Positions 37,509 to 44,901 of a stretch of DNA of 64,000 bases are shown here, piece after piece. Position 1 is the stretch's first letter, and each line of letters opens with the position of its first letter. The position numbers and the translations under genes were made by a program. Source of the stretch: a candidate division KSB1 bacterium (lineage in GTDB: Bacteria > Zhuqueibacterota > Zhuqueibacteria > Residuimicrobiales > Krinioviventaceae); the NCBI GenBank assembly GCA_034521575.1, contig JAXHMJ010000003.1, positions 558,001-622,000 of the forward strand, written 5' to 3'. The notes below the pieces were generated by a model. It was not told where the DNA came from, made no database searches, and saw only the letters and a list, made by a program, of their open reading frames with translations.

Positions 37509-38117
37509 ATGCAACCCTTTAAAGAATTGAAAAGCAAATATGTGGTTATTCCCTCCAATGATATCGATACGGATCAGATTATGCCGGCGCGTTTCCTCAA
37601 AGTCACGGATAAAAACGGATTGGGAGATAATGTGTTTTACGATTGGCGGTACGAAAACGATGGTACGCCCAAATCTGATTTTATTCTGAATCAACCGCAA
37701 GCCAAACAAACCGGGATTCTGGTGGCCGGAGACAATTTCGGCTGCGGCTCCAGCCGTGAGCATGCGCCCTGGGGATTGGTCGGCTATGGATTCCGGGCGG
37801 TCATCAGCACCAGTTTTGCAGATATTTTCAAAAACAATGCGTTGAAAAACGGTCTGCTTCCGGTAGAAGTGGATGCGGTGACTTTGAAGAAACTGTTTGA
37901 ATCCGCTGAAAACGGCATTGGTCCGGAGTTAAAGATTGATCTCAAAGAACAGACCGTGGTTTGTCCGGACGGCACATCACAGCAATTCCCCATCGATACT
38001 TTTTCCAAAAATTGTATGCTGGAGGGTATTGATCAACTCGGATATTTGATGCAACAGATGCCGGCCACTGAGAAATATGAGCAACTGCATGAACAGCGTG
38101 TGAACACGCTGGCCTAG
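37509..38117 (+). CDS. leuD: 3-isopropylmalate dehydratase small subunit
   Basis: The ATG at 37509 sits after GAGGTG; a GTG six bases earlier is possible. The 202-residue protein has the LeuD swivelling domain: IPSNDIDTDQIMPARFLK, the substrate loop DNFGCGSSREHAPW near 80-95, and the ISTSFADIFKNNALKNGLLP motif. It partners LeuC encoded immediately upstream. A terminator closes the operon. leuA, leuB, ilvC and ilvN are not in the window. Confidence 0.96.
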   Translation: MQPFKELKSKYVVIPSNDIDTDQIMPARFLKVTDKNGLGDNVFYDWRYENDGTPKSDFILNQPQAKQTGILVAGDNFGCGSSREHAPWGLVGYGFRAVISTSFADIFKNNALKNGLLPVEVDAVTLKKLFESAENGIGPELKIDLKEQTVVCPDGTSQQFPIDTFSKNCMLEGIDQLGYLMQQMPATEKYEQLHEQRVNTLA

Positions 38118-38130
38118 TCTATACCAATCG

Positions 38131-38170
38131 GCTCCCGTTTCGGTCCGGAGGGCGGAACGGGAGCAATTTT
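38131..38170 (+). terminator. intrinsic terminator of the ilv-leu operon
   Basis: GCTCCCGTT (38131-38139) pairs with AACGGGAGC (38156-38164), followed by AATTTT. The 16-base loop contains further partial pairing. Confidence 0.75.
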
Positions 38171-38256
38171 AGAGATTCAGAGATATCCTTCTGATGCTTG
38201 GTCCAGTTTTGTGAATGTGTAAGGAAAAAATTTGTACTATGGGAAAAGGATGTTTT

Positions 38257-39301
38257 ATGACTCGAACCACATTATTGTTGTTTCTTGTGATGACCGCAGT
38301 CTTGCTTTCAGTTCAGTGTGATACCGGCTCTACCGGACCATCCAAAGAAAGTACAAGGGTCTATGTCACTCCCACCGGACACATTGAAGGTGGCTTGTAT
38401 TATGCACAATGTGACAATTATTTAGAATACCGCGATAAACTCCTGGTATTTGCACGGCTTTTACATCAATACGGGGTACCGTTTAACCTGCAAATCGATT
38501 ACCAGTTTTTAAAAGGCGCGCTGAATTGTGAAACCCCGGAGATGCAGGCGGAAACCGGTGGTACCAACGTCATTGATTATATTGCTTCTGAATATAACAT
38601 CCGCATTGATGCCCATCAAAGCGGAGGATATGAAGAAGGTCCGGAAAATTACGCGGATGTCCGCTTTCTTGCAGGGCAAGTGACCTCGCATGTCACGGAA
38701 AATGTTGGGGGTGTCATATGGAATCAGCCGGAGCAGTTTATCCGCCTGAATAGGAGAAACAGGCTGGTTGCATAAGGAGTTTGTCTGGAGCCCCGATATT
38801 TTAACCATGGGGGTTCATTTTAATCATCATCTCGGTGATTTTTCAGAGGATGACATGACCTCCGGCGTATGGCGTCCCAAAGGGTTTGGCAAAGATTTTT
38901 ATAATCATGATGCTGAAAAGCGTATGATCTATATTGCACCCGGCGGACATCACACGGACTGGTCGGAAAGCGGTGATTTTCCGTTTGCGTCAGTGGCGGA
39001 TTATGTAGAGGTGCTGGTGGATTATATTGATCGCGGGAAAATTCCGGCCGGACAGCTGTACACGGCGACCCTGGCGGTGCCGCAGTCTGTTATTTTTGAT
39101 CAATCCAAACATGAAAAATTAGCGGATCAATTCAAACAGCTTGCCGCTTTGGTGGGTCAGAGACGGGTGGTCTATGCTCATTTTCAGGAGATTGCTGATA
39201 TCTGGCAGGAAACCTATGATGGAGACCCCACGATGCTTTCGTTTGATGCCATTAATGAACAGGACTATACCCGGGTTGATCCGGATACCAAACAAAAATA
39301 A
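38257..39301 (+). CDS. lipoprotein with deacetylase-like fold features, one frame change
   Basis: The ATG at 38257 has AAGGA upstream and a lipoprotein signal with lipobox LLSVQC. Two frames (to about 38752, then 38768-39301) join when one A is dropped near 38752: RLNGETGWLHKEFVWSPD. The 347-residue product has a disulfide-prone, His/Asp-rich mature part (TPTGHIEGGLYYAQCDNY, RIDAHQSGGYEEG, MGVHFNHHLGDF, APGGHHTDWS). The pattern is reminiscent of the deacetylase/GH57-like seven-stranded barrel, but I do not recognise a defined family. It is convergent with the TauE-like gene. Confidence 0.65.
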
Positions 39302-39325
39302 TCAGTCTTGTCCGGTTACGCGGCG

Positions 39326-40069
39326 CTAAAATATATTGAGCAGTTTCAAGGCCATAATACAGGCTGCAACCAGCAAAACAATGCGGATGAGCCGGTCGCC
39401 TTTTTTGATGGAGAGCTTGGCTGACCACCAGGCGCCCGTCATTGTTCCTGCTGCCAGCGATAGAGCGTACAGGATGTGGACGTGACCGGATACAATGAAT
39501 ACGATTAACGCCGGCAGGGTATAGATCAGGATGATAAAGATTTTATTCATATTGACCTGAATTAGGTCCATTTTCAGAATGCTGCGGTAGGCTGCCATGA
39601 ATAAAAATCCCACACCGGCCTGGAGAAACCCCCCGTAAAAACCAATACCCAGGAGTGCGGGAATCATTAGCCACTCATAGTGTCGGTTTTTGCGAGTTGC
39701 ATTGTGATCGACCCGAATGAACAGGCTGGCGATGACAAGAATAATGACGCCGGCCAATATCGTCTTGAACACGTTTTCGTCAATATGGACAGCGATAATC
39801 GCTCCGGCGATCGCGCCGGGCAGGGTCCAAAGCGACCAGATAAAGCCCTGGCGGAAATCATAGTCTTTTTCATTGACAAAAGACCGGATTGCGGATGCGT
39901 TCTGCAGAAAAATAGCCACCCGGTTGGTGCCGTTCGCAGTGATCGGGTCCAGACCGGCGAAAATCAGGATCGGCATTGTAAACGCAGAACCGCCGCCGGC
40001 CATCACATTGATAAATCCGGCGAGTATACCGGCTCCGGCCAGCGCCAGGCATTTGTACAGTTCGGTCAT
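39326..40069 (-). CDS. TauE/SafE-family anion permease
   Basis: The 247-residue membrane protein has eight hydrophobic segments in two halves, each opening with the family glycine-rich motif: GFINVMAGGGSAFTMPIL near 18 and GFYGGFLQAGVGFLFMA near 143. NGTNRVAIFLQN near 45 is also typical. Family members export or import sulfite, sulfoacetate and organosulfur anions; many are uncharacterised. It lies just downstream of the selenocysteine tRNA on the same strand (24 bases), so the two might be co-transcribed. Confidence 0.9.
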   Translation of the reverse strand: MTELYKCLALAGAGILAGFINVMAGGGSAFTMPILIFAGLDPITANGTNRVAIFLQNASAIRSFVNEKDYDFRQGFIWSLWTLPGAIAGAIIAVHIDENVFKTILAGVIILVIASLFIRVDHNATRKNRHYEWLMIPALLGIGFYGGFLQAGVGFLFMAAYRSILKMDLIQVNMNKIFIILIYTLPALIVFIVSGHVHILYALSLAAGTMTGAWWSAKLSIKKGDRLIRIVLLVAACIMALKLLNIF

Positions 40070-40092
40070 TTGAATCCTGGGGTTAAAGATAG

Positions 40093-40187
40093 CGGGAACG
40101 TGTGGGAATCGAACCCACCCGAGACTGATTTACAGCCTCACAACGGTTTTGAAGACCGCGGGCGCCACCAGGCCGCCATCCATTCCC
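40093..40187 (-). tRNA. selC: selenocysteine tRNA (anticodon TCA)
   Basis: On the - strand a 95-nt RNA folds as tRNA-Sec. The 5' end GGGAATGG pairs with ACGTTCCC at the 3' end (seven pairs, one G-T, last position mismatched). A D arm GGCG/CGCC follows, then an anticodon arm GCGGT-CTTCAAA-ACCGT with anticodon TCA. The long variable arm has a 7-bp stem GAGGCTG/CAGTCTC, and the T arm is GTGGG-TTCGATT-CCCAC. The discriminator is G and the encoded end is CTA, so CCA must be added. The extended acceptor arm, long variable arm and 95-nt length are diagnostic. No selA, selB or selD gene is in the window. Confidence 0.93.
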
Positions 40188-40242
40188 GAAACCTTAAAAT
40201 AAACATTTTTTTACGCATAAAAAATATATTTTTTTGAGAGTT

Positions 40243-40270
40243 TTGACAGCCTGAATGGTACTATTAAAAT
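40243..40270 (+). promoter_or_regulatory. sigma-70 promoter of a candidate small RNA
   Basis: TTGACA (40243-40248) and TAAAAT (40265-40270) are separated by 16 bases. It reads away from the divergent tRNA-Sec gene into a gene-free stretch closed by a terminator at 40376-40403. Confidence 0.55.
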
Positions 40271-40276
40271 GAAAAC

Positions 40277-40403
40277 CGGATGGGGGTAAGGTTTAGGGGG
40301 GTAAGCTAGAAAGACTCTGGCATTTTTTTGAGAAATGCAGCTAAATTTACGGGGAGATCGGTGAAACGGGGGTTTGGAGAGGCGGTGGGCCTCTCCTTTT
40401 TTT
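40277..40403 (+). ncRNA. candidate small RNA, about 127 nt
   Basis: The interval has its own promoter and ends in an intrinsic terminator, but contains no ORF with a start and ribosome-binding site. It is G-rich near the 5' end (GGATGGGGG, TTAGGGGGG) and contains a second hairpin, GCATTT with AAATGC at about 40320-40338. It does not match the core motifs of SRP RNA, tmRNA or RNase P that I can recognise. It could instead be an attenuated leader of the phosphofructokinase gene at 40638. Confidence 0.4.
40376..40403 (+). terminator. intrinsic terminator of the candidate small RNA
   Basis: GGAGAGGC (40376-40383) pairs perfectly with GCCTCTCC (40389-40396) around GGTGG, followed by seven T. Confidence 0.85.
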
Positions 40404-40457
40404 GGAAAATGCGCATACCTCAAGGTTGAAATCTTCTTGTGGGAGATTTTACGTTGA

Positions 40458-40487
40458 CGGGACTGTTGAGCAACAGTCCCGTTTTTT
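40458..40487 (+). terminator. second intrinsic terminator upstream of pfk
   Basis: CGGGACTGTTG (40458-40468) pairs with CAACAGTCCCG (40471-40481), followed by six T. No gene lies between it and the previous terminator, so it may stop read-through or mark a second short transcript (about 40404-40487). Confidence 0.85.
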
Positions 40488-40637
40488 ATTCCATCAAATT
40501 GAAAAAAATAGTTTTCAATTTTCATTGTTATTATTATATTTATGGAAATCTTTCAATGGATGTTTCGAAATATACATTTAACGCCTGTTGTTTTTTAGCA
40601 AGTTAATCAACTGACAACAATCGGACAGGAGGAGTCA

Positions 40638-41750
40638 ATGAAAATAGCATTTGTGACCGGCGGCGGTGATTGTGCCGGAATCAATTCCGCTTTGGCGCGT
40701 GCCGTTTTGCATGGAGCCGGTCAATATGGTGATACGTTTGTAGGCATACAAAAGGCATTCGAAGGACTGGCTGCAGATGATATCAGCGCTTATGCCGTGG
40801 ATTTAACACCGCAAAAAGCGCTGGAATTTTTTGATGCTCCCAGCACCATCCTGGGGTCGTCGAGATTCGCCCCGTATAATAACGCCAGCAGTGGCGCGGC
40901 AGCGGATAAAATCAAGGAGAATCTGAAAAAGATCGGTGTGGATGCGATTATGGCAACCGGCGGCAATGATACGGTACTCTCGGCTTTGGGAGCGCATGAA
41001 TCCGGTGTTCAGGTGATTGCCGTCCCCAAGAGTATTGATAATGATATCAGCGGCACCGACTGGATGCTGGGTGCTCATACGGCCATTGATGCAGCAGCAC
41101 GCGCGTTTAAGAGCGCGTCTGTGTCCGCCAAAACCCATTCGCGTATCTCGATCAATGAAGTGATGGGGCGCAAGGCCGGATGGCTGGCTTTTTTTTCCGG
41201 TACCGCAAGCGGCGCTGATTTTATCCTGGTGCCGGAAAAGACATTTCAGCTGCAGTCATTGATTCAGGATGTAAAACAACGATTTGACCAACAGGGCTAT
41301 GTCAATATTGTTGCCTCTGAAGGCATGAATATCAATCCGAATGATCCGGTGTATAAACAAGCCGTATCCGACAATGCAGATGACCTGGTGTTGAAAGCCA
41401 TGCTGACCGAAAAACCGGAAACCGATCCGCACGGCAATATAAAACTGGGCGGTATTGGAATGATTCTGCAGCGCATCCTGGTTGGGGGTATGAATGTCAA
41501 GATGAGTCTGGTTCGCCAGTCTAATGTCGGTTTTACGCTGCGCGGACTGCATCCCAATGCTTACGATGTCAATCTGGGTCAACGCTTCGGACGCAAGGCT
41601 GTTGAACTGCTGCATGCCGGAGAATCCGGGTATATGGTTGGAGTGCACGGAATGAACATCCGCACGGTTCCGATGAAAGAGGCATTGCCCCAGTTTACAC
41701 TAAATGCGATGGATGAGGATGAACTCGTATCTTTGGGTGTGTATTTTTAA
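40638..41750 (+). CDS. 6-phosphofructokinase, pyrophosphate-type signature
   Basis: The 370-residue protein is a PfkA-family kinase: GGGDCAGINSALA at the N-terminus, MATGGNDTVLSA at 105-116, VPKSIDNDISGTDW at 129-142 with catalytic Asp134, INEVMGRKAGWLA near 173 and a C-terminal RQSNVGFTLRGLHP. In ATP enzymes the phosphoryl-donor site has Gly at two positions; here they are Asp111 (GGNDT) and Lys131 (PKSIDND), the combination of PPi-dependent enzymes. So it probably makes fructose 1,6-bisphosphate reversibly with pyrophosphate. GGAGGAG precedes the ATG. The gene follows two terminators and starts a + strand run. Confidence 0.9.
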   Translation: MKIAFVTGGGDCAGINSALARAVLHGAGQYGDTFVGIQKAFEGLAADDISAYAVDLTPQKALEFFDAPSTILGSSRFAPYNNASSGAAADKIKENLKKIGVDAIMATGGNDTVLSALGAHESGVQVIAVPKSIDNDISGTDWMLGAHTAIDAAARAFKSASVSAKTHSRISINEVMGRKAGWLAFFSGTASGADFILVPEKTFQLQSLIQDVKQRFDQQGYVNIVASEGMNINPNDPVYKQAVSDNADDLVLKAMLTEKPETDPHGNIKLGGIGMILQRILVGGMNVKMSLVRQSNVGFTLRGLHPNAYDVNLGQRFGRKAVELLHAGESGYMVGVHGMNIRTVPMKEALPQFTLNAMDEDELVSLGVYF

Positions 41751-41764
41751 GCAAAAGGTGTATC

Positions 41765-42292
41765 ATGCAAAGTAACAATGACAAGCTTTTACCTGCAGTT
41801 TGGGGCGGAGTCACAATCGGGATTCTCAGCGGAGTCCCGGTGTTGAATTTTATCAACTGCGCCTGCTGCAGTGGTATTCTTATCGGTGGCGCCCTGTCGG
41901 TGTATTTGTATCGCAGGCAGGTGGGTCCCGAATGTCCGTCTGAAGATGGGGAAGGCGCTTCGCTGGGACTGCTGGCCGGTTTGTTCGGCGCTGTCCTGGC
42001 CACGTTGCTCTCACTTGTGATTCAGCCCTTTTCCCAGGATATTATTTATCAGATCCAGAATTACACGAATGATCCGGATATTGAAAATATGCTGAATCAT
42101 ATCAATCCGGAAATGCTGGCCAAAAGTTTTACACTGATTGCATTTATCAGTTCTCTGGTCATCAACTCATTATTCGGGTTGCTCGGCGGGGTGATCGGCA
42201 TCGGTATCTGGGGAAAACCCAAATCCGGTCAGCCGGTTCCCAAAAAGCAATCTGACAAGGCAGTGGTGTGGAGCGATCCCTCAAGATCATGA
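41765..42292 (+). CDS. integral membrane protein, four predicted segments
   Basis: The 175-residue protein starts 14 bases after pfk. Hydrophobic segments lie at about residues 10-28, 35-50, 66-88 and 120-150, with a CACCSG cysteine cluster between the first two (FINCACCSGILIGG) and glycine-rich ends (LFGLLGGVIGIGIWG). I know no function; similar DUF-type proteins occur in FCB genomes. In another frame the DNA past the last helix encodes DHENQDHIDSDDDTDTDKE and a stop at about 42343, so a frame change near 42270 may hide an acidic tail. Confidence 0.7.
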   Translation: MQSNNDKLLPAVWGGVTIGILSGVPVLNFINCACCSGILIGGALSVYLYRRQVGPECPSEDGEGASLGLLAGLFGAVLATLLSLVIQPFSQDIIYQIQNYTNDPDIENMLNHINPEMLAKSFTLIAFISSLVINSLFGLLGGVIGIGIWGKPKSGQPVPKKQSDKAVVWSDPSRS

Positions 42293-42357
42293 AAATCAGG
42301 ATCATATTGATTCTGATGATGACACGGATACGGATAAAGAATAATTCGGACCAAATT

Positions 42358-43680
42358 ATGAGCGATTCGCTTGTCATATATGTCAGAGACAGCCGGCAGC
42401 CGGTCTCGTCACTGGAACTGGCGAAAAATGTGCTAAGACTGGAACTCGAGGATCAAGCAGTCGCTGACCGCCTTGTCGCGCCGGTTCTGTCCAAAGCGGA
42501 CGGATTCGGCGGACAAAGGATGGATGCTGGGTTTCGGAGATACAAGCTGAATCTGAAACCGGAACCGGATATACGCTCTGCATGCTTTTTCCCAATCAAG
42601 TTGAACATTGGGGAAAAGTGCGGGAAATACGCTGCGCCGGTCTGGATTCTCAGCCTGAGCTCTATAAGATTGATTCGGATACTGTATCGCATCAACTAAA
42701 ACGTGTGTTCAAACGGATCAGCGGCGTACTGGTAATGGACGGTGTTGGAAATCAGCTCTCTATGTTGCGACAGCTGCTCTATCACATCGGTGTACCTTTG
42801 CAGCAGCCTGTTGTGAGTTTGCGGAAAATTGTCAACTTTCTTTATCCGCATCAAACGGTGACGACATTCTCTGATTTGGCCCGAATTTTGAGGGTTTCGG
42901 TGCTGGAACAGGCCCTTCCGGACGTCCGATTCCGTCTGTTTCAGGAAATGACGCAAAATTGCTGGCACCTCTTACACAGCCGGGATATACGGCCGGAGGA
43001 GACGCCGGTTTTGCAGTGCAAAGCCGATTTTACGAATTATAATTTCGATGCCGCTTTTATTCAGAATCTTTCAGTCCGCCCCGGCGTTTATATAATGCGG
43101 GATCGCAGCGGCAATGTGATTTATGTGGGAAAGTCGAAATGTCTGCGGCAAAGAGTTTGTTCTTATTTTGCGGATGCCCGTATACTTGATGAAAAACAAC
43201 AACGCATTCGTGATTTGGTTTTTGATATTGAAATTCGGGAAACCGGCAATGAACTGTCGGCGCTTTTACTGGAACAGCAAATTGATCGAGTTCTATCATC
43301 CGCTGATCAATCAGCAGATGAGGCTGAATACGCGACCTCAACGGTCCCGGGAACGCTATCCGCGGTTTATCCTGCTCCCGTCAACAAAAAACCGGGTGCA
43401 GATTTTCGCTGTAAATCCGGGTCATCAGGTCATTGAATTTTGCGGTGAACCCGAAGAAAAACAGTTTGATCATAAACTTGCTGCATTTTTTCGGCAGGCT
43501 GCTGAACCGGAACGCCGGGAAGATAAACGGGAAGAATTGATCTATTCCTGGCTGACACAGAACAGGGACCAGGCGCATTCAATTGATATGCGCCAGATTG
43601 CGTCGGTGGAACTGGGCGTTCGTCTTTTGCATCGGCATGCGAAAAGCGTGCTGCAGGGTGAACAGGTTGTGCATGTATAA
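42358..43680 (+). CDS. winged-helix/degenerate DnaQ/GIY-YIG nuclease-like protein, two frame changes
   Basis: Three frames combine into about 440 residues. The N-terminus (PVSSLELAKNVLRLE, VADRLVAPVLSK) resembles the small helical domain before DnaQ-type exonucleases. The next 200 residues follow the exonuclease order (VLVMDGVGNQLSMLRQLL, TFSDLARILRV, ALPDVRFRLFQEM) but lack the acidic catalytic residues. A UvrC-type GIY-YIG domain follows: PGVYIMRDRSGNVIYVGKS, LRQRVCSYF, and NELSALLLEQQLIEFYHP once one A is dropped at 43279-43281. Its Tyr, Arg and Glu positions are kept. The other frame change is near 42510-42525. DnaQ/GIY-YIG fusions are linked to DNA repair; here only the GIY-YIG part looks active. 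Confidence 0.75.
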
Positions 43681-43694
43681 ACCATGGAAGAATT

Positions 43695-44417
43695 ATGAAA
43701 AAAGAGACCAGCCCCTATGTAGAGAGAAACCGTTCGTGGATTATCAAGAATGTGTTGTCTGCTTATCTTCGCGCTGCAAATCTTTTTGAGGAAATCTATC
43801 AGTCTTTTGAGGGTTCCGACTATCAGAATATAACCTTTGATCATCTCAAGCAGTTGAGCGACATTTTATTTGACGCCAAGGAACAACTGCGTCTTATTTA
43901 CAAACGGTCTTCATTTATGAAAGGTAAACCCCGACAGTTCGGCCGTTATAATCCCGATTCCGTGGAATTTAAAGTGATTAACAACATCGGTGTTCTTTTT
44001 CACAAAGCCACCATTGCCCGGGAGTTAAAGTATATGGTGGAGTTTTATCAAACAGATTCCGAGGATTATCACCAGATCAAAACATCGCTTGCCGATTATA
44101 TTGAAAAAATACATTTTTTCTTTAATGCCGGCAAAGAGGCCATGCTGCCTTTTTTGAAAAAATTTAAAGATGACGTGATTGTCTTGTCCTATCTGCTTGA
44201 AAATGAGCATTATGTAAAAGCCACATTGGAGATAGATATTGAACAGTTGCTAAAATTTTTCGGTTCAAAGCAGGGTGTTGAAAATTATTATCTTAAAGTG
44301 ATTGATTTTTTTCTCGAAAGCGGCTGGATGCCCCGAGCCAAAAAGATGATAAAAGCAGCATACGATCTTAATCCCGAAAGTGAAAAAACCGGACAGTTGT
44401 TTAATCAGTATATGTAG
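43695..44417 (+). CDS. helical protein of unknown function
   Basis: The 240-residue protein lies 14 bases after the GIY-YIG gene and is probably co-transcribed. It is all-helical and lysine/glutamate-rich, with SPYVERNRSWIIKN at the start and SGWMPRAKKMIKAAYDLNPESE near the end, a TPR-like closing segment. There is no signal peptide or membrane helix. I do not recognise a family. Confidence 0.7.
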   Translation: MKKETSPYVERNRSWIIKNVLSAYLRAANLFEEIYQSFEGSDYQNITFDHLKQLSDILFDAKEQLRLIYKRSSFMKGKPRQFGRYNPDSVEFKVINNIGVLFHKATIARELKYMVEFYQTDSEDYHQIKTSLADYIEKIHFFFNAGKEAMLPFLKKFKDDVIVLSYLLENEHYVKATLEIDIEQLLKFFGSKQGVENYYLKVIDFFLESGWMPRAKKMIKAAYDLNPESEKTGQLFNQYM

Positions 44418-44489
44418 TAATTAATGCTTGCATCCGAGTTAAAAATAGTGTAATTTTTCTGTAATATAAAACAACAAAAGGAGTGCAGA

Positions 44490-44831
44490 ATGGCGATTAA
44501 AGAAAGCATGAAGGGAGGCGTTTCCGTCCTTGAATTGAAAGGAAAGATGATGGGAGGTCCGGAAACAGCCGAAGTTCACAAGCGCGTTAAAGATTTGGCC
44601 ACAAATGGCGTTAAAAAAGTTGTCATCGACCTGGGCGGTGTGTCCTGGATGAACAGTACAGGCCTGGGTGCCTTGATGAGCTCGCTGACAACCATGCGCA
44701 ATGCCGGTGGCGACGCAAAAATCGCTCGTGCAACTGAAAAAGTAAAAAGTCTGTTTATTGTAACCAAGCTTATCACCATATTTGAAGCGTTTGACAGCGT
44801 AGAAGAAGCGATCGACGCGTACAAGGAATAA
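44490..44831 (+). CDS. STAS-domain anti-sigma-factor antagonist
   Basis: The 113-residue protein is a single SpoIIAA/RsbV-like STAS domain: VSVLELKGKMMGG at the start, KKVVIDLGGVSWMNSTGLGAL with the phosphorylatable Ser56, then AKIARATEKVKSLF and IFEAFDSVEEAID. In partner-switching, the unphosphorylated form binds an anti-sigma kinase and frees its target. No kinase is adjacent, so the partner is unknown. AAAGGAG precedes the ATG and a terminator follows. Confidence 0.93.
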   Translation: MAIKESMKGGVSVLELKGKMMGGPETAEVHKRVKDLATNGVKKVVIDLGGVSWMNSTGLGALMSSLTTMRNAGGDAKIARATEKVKSLFIVTKLITIFEAFDSVEEAIDAYKE

Positions 44832-44843
44832 TGAATCGGTTTC

Positions 44844-44871
44844 AGGGATCAGCATATTGTCTGATCCCTTT
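44844..44871 (+). terminator. terminator-like hairpin after STAS gene
   Basis: AGGGATCAG (44844-44852) pairs with CTGATCCCT (44861-44869) around an 8-base loop; TTTG follows. Confidence 0.6.
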
Positions 44872-44901
44872 GCATTCCGGGGTAATCATGAGGTTTTTGC
44901 G

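Noticed and set aside
40211-40525. 104-codon - strand frame between tRNA-Sec and pfk
   Set aside because: It runs straight through two perfect terminator hairpins and has a low-complexity basic composition; the region is better explained as non-coding.
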